In this document: piece after piece, positions 16,780 to 25,084 of the stretch | Numbering within the stretch: the stretch's first letter is position 1 | How the letters are laid out: the number at the start of each line of letters is the position of its first letter | Assembly (NCBI GenBank): GCA_030649165.1 | Contig: JAUSGG010000231.1 | Location: 1-48,801 of the forward strand | Source: Armatimonadota bacterium | Lineage (GTDB): Bacteria > Armatimonadota > UBA5829 > JAUSEB01 | Length of the DNA: 48,801 nucleotides | Direction: 5' to 3' | Notes under the pieces: generated by a model | What the model was told of the DNA's origin: nothing | The model's input: the letters and a program-made list of their open reading frames with translations, nothing else | Database searches by the model: none | Position numbers and translations under genes: made by a program

Positions 16780-18516
16780 TTGAAGCAGGACGTGGACCTC
16801 TCCAGCAAGATCGCTGCGCTGGAAACGGAGCTTGAGGAAAAGCGCAACGTCATCGGCATTCTTGAGCGAGCTAACAAGGACATGGAGCTCAAGATGGCCG
16901 AACTCGATCAGAGAATGAAGAGCGCTTCGGAGATGGTCGAGACCGCGCCTCAGCTCTCGGAGATCGAAGAAACCCTCACGTATATCGTCGGCAGAATCGC
17001 CAAGATGCTCCAGGCCGAGAAGTGCGTATTCATGCTTTTCGACAAGGAAACCGGCGAGCTGGTAGCCAACAAGCCCGCCGTCGGCATGACCGACGAGCAG
17101 CTCCGCAGTTTCCGCGTTCGGGCCACGCAGGGCGTGTCCGGCGAAGTGTTCCGCGACCAGAAACCCGTTATCCTCTACGACGCGATCAACGACCCCCGCA
17201 CAGTCAAGGAAAACGTCGCTTTTCTCAACATCCACAACGGCGTTTGCGTTCCGCTGATGATAGAGAAGCGGGACCAGGAGATGAACCGAGTTATAGACGT
17301 GCAGCGCGTCGGCGTTCTGCATGTTTTCAACAAACGCTTCGGGAACGTGTTCATCGAGGAAGATGTCCGTATTCTCGAAACCCTCGCGCGCCAGCTTGCG
17401 TCGGTCACGGCGAGCGCGCAGTTGTACCGAGAGGTCGTTGAGGAAAAGGAAGAACTCGAACACATCATCGAAAGCGTCTACGCCGGCCTGATTATGGTTG
17501 CCAGCGACGGCCGCATCACTCAGATGAACGCGTCGGCGCGCGCGATGCTCGGACTCAAGAACGGAGATGTGCTCGGCAAGCAGTACAAGGAACTCATCCC
17601 GCATGACAGGGTGAACGAAGTCTTGTCCACGTGCCTCACCGAAGTTTCGGAGCTGGCGGAAGAGATCAGCCTTCCGGCGCCGCAGAACAAGGACGAAGAG
17701 CGGATATATCAGGTGCAGAGCGCGCTAGTGCAGGGCGCGGACCAGCAATTGCTGGGAATTGTCGCCATCTTCAACGACATCACCGAAATCCGCGGCATCG
17801 AGCGGATGAAGACGGCCTTCGTCTCGACGGTCTCCCACGAGCTTCGCACGCCGCTTACTTCGATTAAGGGATTCATCTCGACGCTGCTTGCCGACACGGA
17901 CGGCTATTACGACCTCGTGACGCAGCGCGAGTTTTACACGATCATAGATACCGAGTGCGACCGCCTGACCCGGCTCATCAGCGATCTGCTGAACGTCTCG
18001 CGAATCGAGGCTGGTCGCGCCCTCGATCTCAATCCTAAACCGGTCACGCTGCCGTCGCTCATCGAGAAGGTGGTCACGGCGCAGAAATCGTATACGCACA
18101 AACATACCTTCGATATCGACATGTCGGACATCATCCCTGTTATCATCGCCGATGAGGATAAGGTGGACCAGATACTGACGAACCTCATCAACAACGCGAT
18201 CAAGTATTCCCCTAACGGCGGTCAGATAACCGTTCGCGGCAGGTTTAAGGACGACCACGTTGAAATGAGCATTATGGACCAAGGCATGGGAATTCCCAAG
18301 GACCATCTGCCGAAGATATTCGAGAGGTTTCACCGCGTCGATAACCGCGACACGCGCGAGGTAGGCGGCACTGGAATCGGCCTGTATCTGGTGAAGCATC
18401 TGGTGGAGTCGCACGGCGGCAAGATATGGGTCGAGAGCGACGTGGGTAAGGGCAGCAGCTTCATCTTCACCCTGCCGAAGTGCCCGCCGCAGTTTGAGTC
18501 GGAGCAGATGATCTAG
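16780..18516 (+). CDS. GAF-PAS sensor histidine kinase
   Basis: The protein has 578 residues and no clear membrane helix, so it is probably cytoplasmic. Domain order: an N-terminal coiled coil (residues 5-55), a GAF domain (about 65-215, with CVFMLFDKETGELVANKPA), a PAS domain (about 225-335), a HisKA dimerisation helix with the phospho-acceptor His near 353 in VSHELRTPLTS, and a HATPase domain with N-box LTNLINNAIKYSPNGG, G1 DQGMGIP and G2 GGTGIGLYLVKHL. The TTG start follows a GAGGTAAG stretch and begins the coiled coil directly. No response regulator is adjacent, so it is an orphan kinase; partner and stimulus are unknown. The stop TAG touches a GAGTTAG heptamer repeat. Confidence 0.9.
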   Translation: MKQDVDLSSKIAALETELEEKRNVIGILERANKDMELKMAELDQRMKSASEMVETAPQLSEIEETLTYIVGRIAKMLQAEKCVFMLFDKETGELVANKPAVGMTDEQLRSFRVRATQGVSGEVFRDQKPVILYDAINDPRTVKENVAFLNIHNGVCVPLMIEKRDQEMNRVIDVQRVGVLHVFNKRFGNVFIEEDVRILETLARQLASVTASAQLYREVVEEKEELEHIIESVYAGLIMVASDGRITQMNASARAMLGLKNGDVLGKQYKELIPHDRVNEVLSTCLTEVSELAEEISLPAPQNKDEERIYQVQSALVQGADQQLLGIVAIFNDITEIRGIERMKTAFVSTVSHELRTPLTSIKGFISTLLADTDGYYDLVTQREFYTIIDTECDRLTRLISDLLNVSRIEAGRALDLNPKPVTLPSLIEKVVTAQKSYTHKHTFDIDMSDIIPVIIADEDKVDQILTNLINNAIKYSPNGGQITVRGRFKDDHVEMSIMDQGMGIPKDHLPKIFERFHRVDNRDTREVGGTGIGLYLVKHLVESHGGKIWVESDVGKGSSFIFTLPKCPPQFESEQMI

Positions 18517-18653
18517 GAGTTAGGAGCTAGGAGTTAGAGCGGACCTCCCCCTAACCCCCTCCTGGGAGGAGGGGGGATTTGGTTCGTTTCAGGAAAAGCA
18601 AAGCGACATCGAGATGTCGCACTCCAAAGGCGCAGCAGCGATTCGCTGCTGCG
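18517..18653. repeat. Heptamers, G/C palindrome and two hairpins upstream of dut
   Basis: GAGTTAGGAGCTAGGAGTTA heptamers (18517-18537) are followed by the CCTCCCCCTAACCCCC...GGGGGG palindrome (18543-18582). Two hairpins come next: GCGACATC/GATGTCGC (18603-18620) and CGCAGCAGCG/CGCTGCTGCG (18631-18653, 10-bp stem, 3-nt loop). The last lies 34 nt before the dut start and could act as a terminator-like or mRNA-processing structure. Confidence 0.75.
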
Positions 18654-18687
18654 TTAAAGTTTTGTCCGCGACTGAAAGGACGCCGGC

Positions 18688-19158
18688 TTGAGCGAATCTG
18701 ATTGCCCGTCAATAGAGGTGCGGATTGAGAGACTGCCGGAGGCCCGCGACCTGGACCTTCCGACCTACGCCACGGAAGGCTCGTCGGGGCTGGATCTCTT
18801 TGCCGCCGTGGACGCCGATTTGACAATAAACCCCGGAGAGCGCAAACTGACGCCGACGGGTATTCGCATCGCTGTGCCTCCCGGTTACGAGGCGCAAATC
18901 CGTCCGCGCAGCGGCCTTGCGTTGAAGCACGGTATCAGTATGGTGAATACGCCGGGCACGATAGATTCGGATTACCGCGGGCCCGTGCAGGTTATCGTGA
19001 TAAACCAGGGCTCTCAGCCGTATACTATTAGGAGGGGCGATCGTATAGCCCAGATGGTTATCTGCCCTGTTGTGAGGGCCAGGCTGGTGGAGTGTGACGA
19101 TCTGCCGGAGACCGCGCGCGGCGACGGAGGTTTCGGTCACACGGGATTTAGAGGTTAG
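18688..19158 (+). CDS. dut: Deoxyuridine 5'-triphosphate nucleotidohydrolase (dUTPase)
   Basis: The protein has 156 residues. It hydrolyses dUTP to dUMP and pyrophosphate, keeping uracil out of DNA and supplying dTMP synthesis. All five motifs of the homotrimeric family are present: [44 protein letters not shown] and the C-terminal arm [10 protein letters not shown]. The start is TTG at 18688 with AAAGGA 7 nt upstream. The stop TAG is embedded in a run of GTTAGAAGTT-type heptamers. Confidence 0.96.
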   Translation: MSESDCPSIEVRIERLPEARDLDLPTYATEGSSGLDLFAAVDADLTINPGERKLTPTGIRIAVPPGYEAQIRPRSGLALKHGISMVNTPGTIDSDYRGPVQVIVINQGSQPYTIRRGDRIAQMVICPVVRARLVECDDLPETARGDGGFGHTGFRG

Positions 19159-19223
19159 AAGTTGGGAGTTAGAAGTTAGAATGGACCTCCCCCTAGCCCC
19201 CTCCTGAAAGGAGGGGGGATTTG
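19144..19223. repeat. Heptamers plus G/C palindrome between dut and the zinc-ribbon gene
   Basis: GAGGTTAGAAGTTGGGAGTT-type heptamers overlap the dut stop. The CCTCCCCCTAGCCCCC...GGAGGGGGG palindrome follows at 19185-19223. The GGAGGGGGG arm ends 10 nt before the next ATG and is the only Shine-Dalgarno-like sequence available to it. Confidence 0.75.
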
Positions 19224-19228
19224 GGCCG

Positions 19229-20263
19229 ATGACGATGAGGCGCTGTAAGTGCAAAGCATATCTTAGCGATGACGCGTTCTACTGCTCCGAGTGCGGCGCG
19301 CCGGTGAGACAGCCGGACGAAGGTCCCGCCGGCCAAGTGGACGTGGAGTCGCTGCTCGCGTCCGCCAACCTGCACCGCATTCGACGGGAATGGGAAGAGG
19401 CGATCGAGCAATGCACGACCGCGCTGCACAACGATCCCGAGAATCCCGCCGCCCACGTTATGCTCGGAGACATATACGCCGCTCAGGACCGCCTGGAAGA
19501 CGCGGTTCGCTGGTATGAGATGGCGCTGGAGATAGCCCCCGACAACCGCGCGTACGCGGAGAAGCTGGAGAGTCTGCGAAGCAATCTGGCCGAGAGCTAC
19601 GCGCATACGGACAGTTCGACCGCCCGGCTCGGGTGGTTCGACCGTTTCGTTATCGGAGAGAGCTTCGAGTCCTCCATCAGAATCATCACCGTAACGAGCG
19701 CGGCATTTGCCGCCCTGCTCATAGCCGCCGGACTGATTGCGCTGTACAGCCACAAGCAGCCGACCGTGTCCGCCACTGATGTCAGTCAGCCTGGACAGGG
19801 AAGCATGTACCAAGGCGACAAGCGCAGGCCGGTCGTCGTTGAGTCGATCAGCCCCGAACAAATGCCCGAACGCGCGGCGTACGAAATCAGTCTGCTGAGA
19901 CAGATGAACGAGAGCCAACCGGTTTTCTCGCGTAGGATTACCGTGGATGACGCGCGTGTCGATCCCAGGCACAAGATACTCATTGTTACGTTCAGGAACC
20001 GGTCGAACGGGGCGAACAGGCAGGAGACGCTGCTGAACGCGGGAGCGGTGGCCGCGGCTGGTTTTACTATGAACTCTGAAATCGCCTACGTGACGGTGCG
20101 CTGCGTGGGAGCGGTGTTCGACACCAACGGGCAGAGCCACCTCGACCTCATCTTTATCGCAGACGTGGCAAGGAGATCGGCGATTCGCCTTCAGCCTAAC
20201 GCAACATCGGAGCAGATCACCCCGGCGCTGCAGAGTCAGTGGTGGAACCCGCTGGCGAAGTGA
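19229..20263 (+). CDS. Zinc-ribbon / TPR single-pass membrane protein, function unknown
   Basis: The protein has 344 residues. The N-terminus is a zinc ribbon (CKC...CSEC, four Cys within the first 22 residues). It is followed by about two tetratricopeptide repeats (residues 40-115, EEAIEQCTTALHNDPENP and DAVRWYEMALEIAPDN). A membrane helix lies near 150-172 (IITVTSAAFAALLIAAGLIA), then an extracytoplasmic domain of about 170 residues with no family I recognise. Such proteins often act as assembly or scaffold factors, but nothing here fixes a role. There are two candidate starts, ATG 19229 and ATG 19235. The stop TGA is the first triplet of a GAGGTTTAT octamer repeat. Confidence 0.65.
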   Translation: MTMRRCKCKAYLSDDAFYCSECGAPVRQPDEGPAGQVDVESLLASANLHRIRREWEEAIEQCTTALHNDPENPAAHVMLGDIYAAQDRLEDAVRWYEMALEIAPDNRAYAEKLESLRSNLAESYAHTDSSTARLGWFDRFVIGESFESSIRIITVTSAAFAALLIAAGLIALYSHKQPTVSATDVSQPGQGSMYQGDKRRPVVVESISPEQMPERAAYEISLLRQMNESQPVFSRRITVDDARVDPRHKILIVTFRNRSNGANRQETLLNAGAVAAAGFTMNSEIAYVTVRCVGAVFDTNGQSHLDLIFIADVARRSAIRLQPNATSEQITPALQSQWWNPLAK

Positions 20264-20309
20264 GGTTTATGAGGTTTATAGGGTTTCAGGGTTCCAGGGT
20301 TCTGAGGGG
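20261..20309. repeat. Octamer tract between convergent genes
   Basis: GAGGTTTAT, AGGGTTTC, AGGGTTCC units fill the gap between the convergent zinc-ribbon gene and the copper ATPase gene. No terminator hairpin with a T-tract is visible. Confidence 0.7.
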
Positions 20310-20310
20310 C

Positions 20311-22725
20311 TTACTTGAACCGTTTGAGGCGCAGCGAGTTGGCGACGACGGTGACTGAGCTGACGGCCATTGCCGCCGCGGCGAGCATGGGGTTCAGGAA
20401 AACGCCAAAGGCGGGATAGAAGGCCCCCGCGGCCATCGGGATAAGCAGAACGTTGTAGAAGAACGCCCAAAACAGGTTCTGTTTCACTATCGCCATCGTG
20501 CGCTGACTCAGCCTGATCGCCGTCAGGATGCCGGACAGGTCTTCTCCGATCAGCGTGATATCCGAAGCTTCCATTGCGATGTCGGTCCCCGCGCCGATCG
20601 CCACGCCCAGGTCGGCCGCGGCCAGGGCAGGAGAATCGTTGATGCCGTCGCCAACCATCGCTACGACCTCACCTTGTTTCCTGAGCTTCCCGACATAGTC
20701 CGCCTTCTCCTGAGGAAGCGCCTGGGCGAAGACCTCCGTTATGCCGGCTTCGGAGGCCAGGGCTTTGGCCGCGCGTTCGTTGTCGCCGGTCATCATCACG
20801 AGCTTCAGCCCGCGCCTCGCGAGTGCGGCCATCACGTCCGCGGCATCGGGTTTCAGCCTGTCCGCGCAGGCGACGAACCCTTCCGCTTTGCCGTCAACGG
20901 CGACGAAGACCACCGTCTTGCCGGACTCTTCGAACTCGACGGCCGAGATGGAGAGTGCTTCCAGTCCGGGCGTGTCGCGGCCAATCATCCGCTCGTTGCC
21001 CACAACGACCCTGCGCTCGCCTATCACGGCCTCTACGCCATGCCCGGCGTTGGCGCTGAAATCCGTGGGATCTTCCAGCGTCAAGCCTTTGTCCTGCGAG
21101 GCCCGAACGATTGCTTCCGCGAGCGGATGCTCCGATCTGCGTTCCGCCGACGCGGTCAGGCGCAGCAGGTCGTCCTGCGTCATATCGACGGCGACGACGT
21201 CGGTGACATCGGGCCGGCCCGTGGTCAGAGTACCGGTTTTGTCCAGGACGACCGCCGTCAGCTTGTGCGCGATCTCCAGCGCTTCGCCGCCTTTGATCAG
21301 GATGCCTCGTTCAGCCCCTTTGCCTGTCCCGACTATTATGGCGGTCGGCGTTGCCAACCCCAGCGCGCAGGGGCACGCCACGATGAGCACGGCCACCAGG
21401 TTCAGCAAAGCGTAGGTCAACCGCGGCTCCGGGCCGAACAGGTACCACAGAGCGAAAGTCAGAGCGGCTATGGCCATGACCACGGGGACAAAATACGCGG
21501 AAATGCGGTCGGCCAACCGCTGAACGGGGGCCTTGGAGCCCTGAGCTTCCTCAACCATCCTGATGATCTGCGCCAAGACGGTATCCCGCCCGACTCTCGT
21601 GGCCCTGAACGTGAAGCTGCCCATCTTGTTGATCGTGGCCCCTATGACCTCGTCGCCCGGCTCCTTGGTGACCGGGATACTCTCGCCAGTGATGATCGAT
21701 TCGTCAACGACCGAGGATCCCGCCGCGACGATTCCATCGGCGGGGATTCTCTCACCCGGCCTAACTACGATCCGGTCGGCCATTTGTATTTCCTCGATCG
21801 GCAAATCGATCTCCACATCCTCGCGGAGCACACGGGCCATCCGCGCCTGCAGCCCGGAGAGCTTTCGAATCGCATCCGAAGCGCGCCCCTTCGCCGTCAG
21901 TTCGAGATGGCGTCCGAGGAGAATAAGCGTCACGATCACGGCCGAGGTGTCGAAATACAAGGCTTGCGCGGCGCCGCGCGCGGACGCGAAGAGTCCCGGA
22001 AACAACGCCAGCGCGACGCTGTACAGGTAGGCCGTGCTGCTTCCGATGGCTATCAACGTGTTCATATCGCTGGTTCGCTGTTTGGTCGCCGCCCACGCGC
22101 CTCGGTAGAACGGCCACGCGGCCCATAACTGCACGGGGGTTGCCAGGACCAGCAGCACAAGGGGGTTGGACAACGGTCCCACATCGACGCGGAACATGTG
22201 ATGGAGACTGCCCAGCAGTATGGGAATAGTCAGCGCGGCCGCCCCGATCAGGCGCACGAGGTACGGAGACTTCATCCGTTCAGACGGCTTCTCCTCAGCC
22301 TCGCCACCCGCCGGAACAGAGTAGCCGAGACCGGTTATGGCCCTTTCCATATCCGCCGGCCCCACGCGGCTCTCGATGTAATTGACCGTGACATTGCCGG
22401 CGGCGAAGTTGACCTCGGCAGTCATTACGCCGTCCAGGGACTCCAGACCGCCTTCAATCCTCCGAATACACGAGGCGCAGCGCATACCCTCGACCGGCAA
22501 GGTGACCGTCCGCACTCCGGCGCCGTAGCCGAGGTCGGTTATTGTCTTGATCAGCTCTCTGGGGCTGACGGCCGCCGGGTCGTACTTAACCGTGAGCACG
22601 TTGGTCGCGCAGTTGACGCCGGCCTCGGCGATACCTGCGACCTTGAGCACGCCGCGTTCGATTCTCGTCGCGCACGCCGCGCAGGAGATTCCGGTTATAG
22701 GGAGTTCAAGGGATTTTAAGGGCAC
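20311..22725 (-). CDS. copA: Cu(+)-exporting P-type ATPase
   Basis: This is an 804-residue P1B-1 ATPase that pumps Cu(I) out of the cytoplasm. It has two N-terminal heavy-metal-associated domains with CxxC sites (GISCAAC and GMRCASC), then eight membrane helices. The CPC site is ACPCALGLATPTA, the phosphorylation site DKTGTLT, the nucleotide-binding His-Pro SEHPLAEA and the hinge GDGINDSPALAAADLGVAIG. The last helix has the MAVSS Cu(I)-type motif. The frame is open for another 214 codons upstream, but that part is repeat-derived and not protein-like. The GTG at 22725 starts the first metal domain and lies 6 nt after a TATAAT box. It complements the RND operon at 7.7-14.7 kb in metal resistance. 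Confidence 0.93.
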   Translation of the reverse strand: MPLKSLELPITGISCAACATRIERGVLKVAGIAEAGVNCATNVLTVKYDPAAVSPRELIKTITDLGYGAGVRTVTLPVEGMRCASCIRRIEGGLESLDGVMTAEVNFAAGNVTVNYIESRVGPADMERAITGLGYSVPAGGEAEEKPSERMKSPYLVRLIGAAALTIPILLGSLHHMFRVDVGPLSNPLVLLVLATPVQLWAAWPFYRGAWAATKQRTSDMNTLIAIGSSTAYLYSVALALFPGLFASARGAAQALYFDTSAVIVTLILLGRHLELTAKGRASDAIRKLSGLQARMARVLREDVEIDLPIEEIQMADRIVVRPGERIPADGIVAAGSSVVDESIITGESIPVTKEPGDEVIGATINKMGSFTFRATRVGRDTVLAQIIRMVEEAQGSKAPVQRLADRISAYFVPVVMAIAALTFALWYLFGPEPRLTYALLNLVAVLIVACPCALGLATPTAIIVGTGKGAERGILIKGGEALEIAHKLTAVVLDKTGTLTTGRPDVTDVVAVDMTQDDLLRLTASAERRSEHPLAEAIVRASQDKGLTLEDPTDFSANAGHGVEAVIGERRVVVGNERMIGRDTPGLEALSISAVEFEESGKTVVFVAVDGKAEGFVACADRLKPDAADVMAALARRGLKLVMMTGDNERAAKALASEAGITEVFAQALPQEKADYVGKLRKQGEVVAMVGDGINDSPALAAADLGVAIGAGTDIAMEASDITLIGEDLSGILTAIRLSQRTMAIVKQNLFWAFFYNVLLIPMAAGAFYPAFGVFLNPMLAAAAMAVSSVTVVANSLRLKRFK

Positions 22726-22731
22726 GAATGT

Positions 22732-22737
22732 ATTATA
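22732..22737 (-). promoter_or_regulatory. -10 box of the copA promoter, leaderless arrangement
   Basis: Minus-strand TATAAT ends 6 nt before the copA GTG, so the transcript should start at the initiation codon. A weak TTCGAC lies 19 nt upstream; a copper-responsive activator that works on long spacers is possible but not shown. Confidence 0.6.
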
Positions 22738-22777
22738 CCCGATTGGGGGGAGGGGAGTCGAAGGAGCGGAGGGGAAT

Positions 22778-22822
22778 GGGACGGATGGGACGGATAGGAC
22801 AGATAGGACGAATCGGACGGAT
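22778..22822. repeat. Nonamer tandem repeat
   Basis: Five 9-bp units: GGGACGGAT twice, AGGACAGAT, AGGACGAAT, CGGACGGAT. It lies in the divergent region between copA and the Memo-like gene. Confidence 0.85.
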
Positions 22823-22842
22823 GACAACCGACAACCTGCCTC

Positions 22843-23006
22843 GTAACAGTTCAGAAATGGGTAGTATTGCATCGCCGCAACAGTGAGGAATGCCCAGCGT
22901 TTCACCCTCACCCTTACCCTCTCCCTCAAGGGAGAGGGGATTGCGCTCGTCGTCTCCCGATAGTGAGCAGCGAAGAGACTCGTACTCACTAAGCCTGAAC
23001 AGTTAC
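22843..23006. repeat. Nested inverted-repeat element, 164 bp
   Basis: The outer arms GTAACAGTTCAG (22843-22854) and CTGAACAGTTAC (22995-23006) are a perfect 12-bp inverted repeat. Inside, at 22903-22940, is the CCCTCACCC...CTCCCTCAAGGGAGAGG palindrome. The left arm is identical to that of the element at 35943. Confidence 0.8.
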
Positions 23007-23018
23007 CCTGCCTCAGAC

Positions 23019-23047
23019 TTGACATACGGGCGGATACTTGGTGTAGT
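23019..23047 (+). promoter_or_regulatory. Promoter of the Memo-like gene
   Basis: A consensus TTGACA (23019-23024), a 17-nt spacer and TGTAGT (23042-23047, four of six matches). Eight nt separate it from the GTG at 23056, so this may be another leaderless start. Confidence 0.5.
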
Positions 23048-23055
23048 ACCATCGG

Positions 23056-23934
23056 GTGATTATTTTGGAAATCAAGCGACGGCCCGCGGTTGCGGGAATG
23101 TTTTACTCGGAAGATCGGACACGGTTGAGGCAGGAGATCGAGCACGCGTTTCTGGGGCGTTTCGGACCGGGGCGGCTGCCGGTTGCGAGTGCGACCGGGC
23201 CGGGCAATGTGATCGGCATCGTCAGTCCCCACGCGGGCTATATGTACTCCGGCTACGCCGCCGCGGCCGCATTTAACGCTCTTGCCGAGGACGGTATTCC
23301 TGAGCTGGCGGTTATTCTGGGGCCAAATCATCGCGGACTTGGAATACCTGCCGCAATTATGGAACAAGGTACGTGGGAAACGCCGCTTGGCGAAATCCGG
23401 ATAGACGGAGAGGTATCAGCTTGCCTTCTTCGCTCCTGCCCTTATCTGCGGGCCGACGAGTTTGCGCACAGACAGGAGCACTCGATAGAAGTACAAGCCC
23501 CATTCCTTCAGTTTATCGGTGGAGACCGCACGAAGATAGCGCCGATTACCATCGCCGTGGCGCCGGGTCCCGAAGCTAAGCCGTTGGCCGAGCATTTGGG
23601 CGGGGCGATAGCGGCGGCGATCGAAGGCCGGCGCGCCGTGGTGATCGCCAGCACTGATATGACGCACTACGAATCAAAGGCGGCCGCGCAGCGGAAAGAC
23701 GCGGCGGCGATCGAGGCGATGTCGGCGCTCGACGGCGGAAGGCTGCTGGATGTGGTCGGCGACCTGAGAATCAGCATGTGCGGCGCGGTCCCGGCGGCGG
23801 TGGCTCTCGAAGCGTGCAAGCGTCTGGGCGCGAGCAAAGCCGAGTTGCTGCAGTATTATACGTCGGGCGACGTGACAGGCGACACCGAGCAAGTCGTCGG
23901 TTATGCGGCGATGAGGATAACGAGGACGGGGTAG
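23056..23934 (+). CDS. amrB: AmmeMemoRadiSam system protein B (Memo family)
   Basis: This is a 292-residue Memo-family protein, related to class III non-haem iron dioxygenases. It opens with RRPAVAGMFY and has the family landmarks SPHAGYMYSGYAAA, ILGPNHRGLG, a QEHSIEVQAPFLQ segment and STDMTHYE. His residues in these motifs occupy the metal-site positions. In many genomes it is found with an AMMECR1-domain protein and a radical SAM enzyme; neither is in this window, so the partner genes lie elsewhere or are missing. The reaction is not established. The stop TAG is part of a GGAGTTA heptamer run. Confidence 0.9.
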   Translation: MIILEIKRRPAVAGMFYSEDRTRLRQEIEHAFLGRFGPGRLPVASATGPGNVIGIVSPHAGYMYSGYAAAAAFNALAEDGIPELAVILGPNHRGLGIPAAIMEQGTWETPLGEIRIDGEVSACLLRSCPYLRADEFAHRQEHSIEVQAPFLQFIGGDRTKIAPITIAVAPGPEAKPLAEHLGGAIAAAIEGRRAVVIASTDMTHYESKAAAQRKDAAAIEAMSALDGGRLLDVVGDLRISMCGAVPAAVALEACKRLGASKAELLQYYTSGDVTGDTEQVVGYAAMRITRTG

Positions 23935-24000
23935 GAGTTAGGAGTTAGAATGGACCTCCCCCTAACCTAACCCCCTCCTGGGAGGAGGGGGGATTTGCGG
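23931..24000. repeat. Heptamers plus G/C palindrome after amrB
   Basis: TAGGAGTTAGGAGTTAGAA heptamers run from the amrB stop. They are followed by CCTCCCCCTAACCTAACCCC...GGAGGAGGGG (23953-24000), which carries a small internal duplication (CTAACCTAAC). Confidence 0.8.
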
Positions 24001-24040
24001 GGATTTGCTCGGAGGCTTTGGGCGAAGGGAGTTGGATTCG

Positions 24041-24529
24041 ATGAGCGTGAATTGGATAGATCTGGTCCTGCTGATTACGGTCGTCCTTGTAATATGGCTG
24101 GAATTCCGGAGAGGATTCGGCAAGGCCGTCTTCGACTTCACGGCGTTCATAGTGGCGCTGAAAGTCTCTCTTGCCTACGGGTCGGCGTTGGGTGGCCTGC
24201 TGCGGTTCGTCCCCGATAAGCAGGACAACGAGGCCCTGGTTTTCGCGCTGTTTTTCCTGACGGTGGGCGGCGCCCTGTGGCTTATAGGAAAACTGATCTA
24301 TGACGCAACGTTGATATGCATCGACACTTTCGATCCTCCAATAGGCGCCGTGCTCGGATTCGCCATAGCGGTCATAGTGGGGCATGCGTTTATGTATACG
24401 CTCTTTATTGCGTCCGGCGCAAAAGGAGCGGTCCCGGACGTCATAACGGACTCAGCGCTTGGATATTCGTTCCTCGAGTTCCCAGCGTATCACGCTGTCA
24501 TGGGGTTCTTGTCGAGTCTGGCGGACTAG
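24041..24529 (+). CDS. CvpA family membrane protein
   Basis: This is a 162-residue inner-membrane protein with about four helices. The N-terminal part (MSVNWIDLVLLITVVLVIW followed by EFRRGFGKAVFDF) is the CvpA signature, in which the RRG turn follows the first helix. Family members are linked to colicin V production and envelope stress tolerance in E. coli, but their biochemical role is unsettled. The ATG at 24041 was chosen because it has GAAGGGA upstream and opens directly with the family motif; the frame extends 12 codons further up. The stop is followed within a few bases by a GTTAGTT heptamer tract. Confidence 0.75.
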   Translation: MSVNWIDLVLLITVVLVIWLEFRRGFGKAVFDFTAFIVALKVSLAYGSALGGLLRFVPDKQDNEALVFALFFLTVGGALWLIGKLIYDATLICIDTFDPPIGAVLGFAIAVIVGHAFMYTLFIASGAKGAVPDVITDSALGYSFLEFPAYHAVMGFLSSLAD

Positions 24530-24530
24530 G

Positions 24531-24577
24531 GATAGTTGTTAGTTGTTGGTTGTTAGTTGACACTGTTTACTGCTCAC
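24531..24577. repeat. Heptamer tract
   Basis: GTTAGTT, GTTGGTT, GTTAGTT, GACACTG, TTTACTG units. The remainder of the gap up to 24670 is A/T-richer and holds no gene. Confidence 0.75.
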
Positions 24578-24670
24578 CTCGCGTGTGTCATTTCCCCCCA
24601 TTTGCTCGTCATTACTACTGTACGGCTTCTCGTGCGCAAAAAAAAGAGGAAATTTTTATTGCGCCGCTTG

Positions 24671-24700
24671 TTGCCAAACGTTTTAAGAGTGTTATATAAT
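24671..24700 (+). promoter_or_regulatory. Promoter of the DUF4342-sigH-lepB cluster
   Basis: TTGCCA (24671-24676), an 18-nt spacer, TATAAT (24695-24700). The start would be near 24707, about 12 nt before the TTG start codon. Confidence 0.65.
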
Positions 24701-24718
24701 CCCTACAGGTGATGAGCT

Positions 24719-25084
24719 TTGATAGATAGAACCGAGTTGGAGAAGCTTGACGCTATTCGCAGCCGGCTCAACGTGAGCTACGAAGAAGCTAAGACGGCGC
24801 TGGACGAAACCGGGGGTGACGTGGTGAAAGCGTTGGCCAGGCTGGAGGCCAGCGGCCACGATATCCTCTCCCTCAGCGCCGAACTCCTCGAAGAAGCCCA
24901 GAGACTGATCGGCGCCCGGACGCCAAAAAAGCTGCGAGTCAAGTTCGGCGGCAGACTCGTCAAGGAATTTCCTCTCGCTCTTACCGCAACAGCCGCCTTC
25001 CTGCTCGGTATGGCCGCTGTGCTCGTCACCAGGGCAAGCCTTGAGATCGAACGAGAACAGGAATCGGAAACACAAGAACAATGA
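24719..25084 (+). CDS. DUF4342 / UBA-like domain protein
   Basis: The protein has 121 residues. The N-terminal ~45 residues form a UBA-like three-helix module (LNVSYEEAKTALDETGGDVVKAL), and the C-terminal ~70 residues contain the DUF4342 core (KKLRVKFGGRLVKEFPLAL) with one membrane helix (TATAAFLLGMAAVLVTRA). Family members are small membrane-associated proteins of unknown role, common in Firmicutes and relatives. The start is TTG at 24719. The stop overlaps the sigma factor start (ATGA), so the two are translationally coupled, which may hint that it influences the sigma factor; that is inference. Confidence 0.8.
   Translation: MIDRTELEKLDAIRSRLNVSYEEAKTALDETGGDVVKALARLEASGHDILSLSAELLEEAQRLIGARTPKKLRVKFGGRLVKEFPLALTATAAFLLGMAAVLVTRASLEIEREQESETQEQ

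Noticed and set aside
20674-22128. 484-codon plus-strand frame opposite copA
   Set aside because: It is a shadow of a high-G+C gene; copA has every catalytic motif on the minus strand.
22726-23367. N-terminal extension of copA by 214 codons
   Set aside because: The extension runs through nonamers and a nested repeat and into amrB on the other strand; the GTG at 22725 fits the metal-binding domain start and the promoter.
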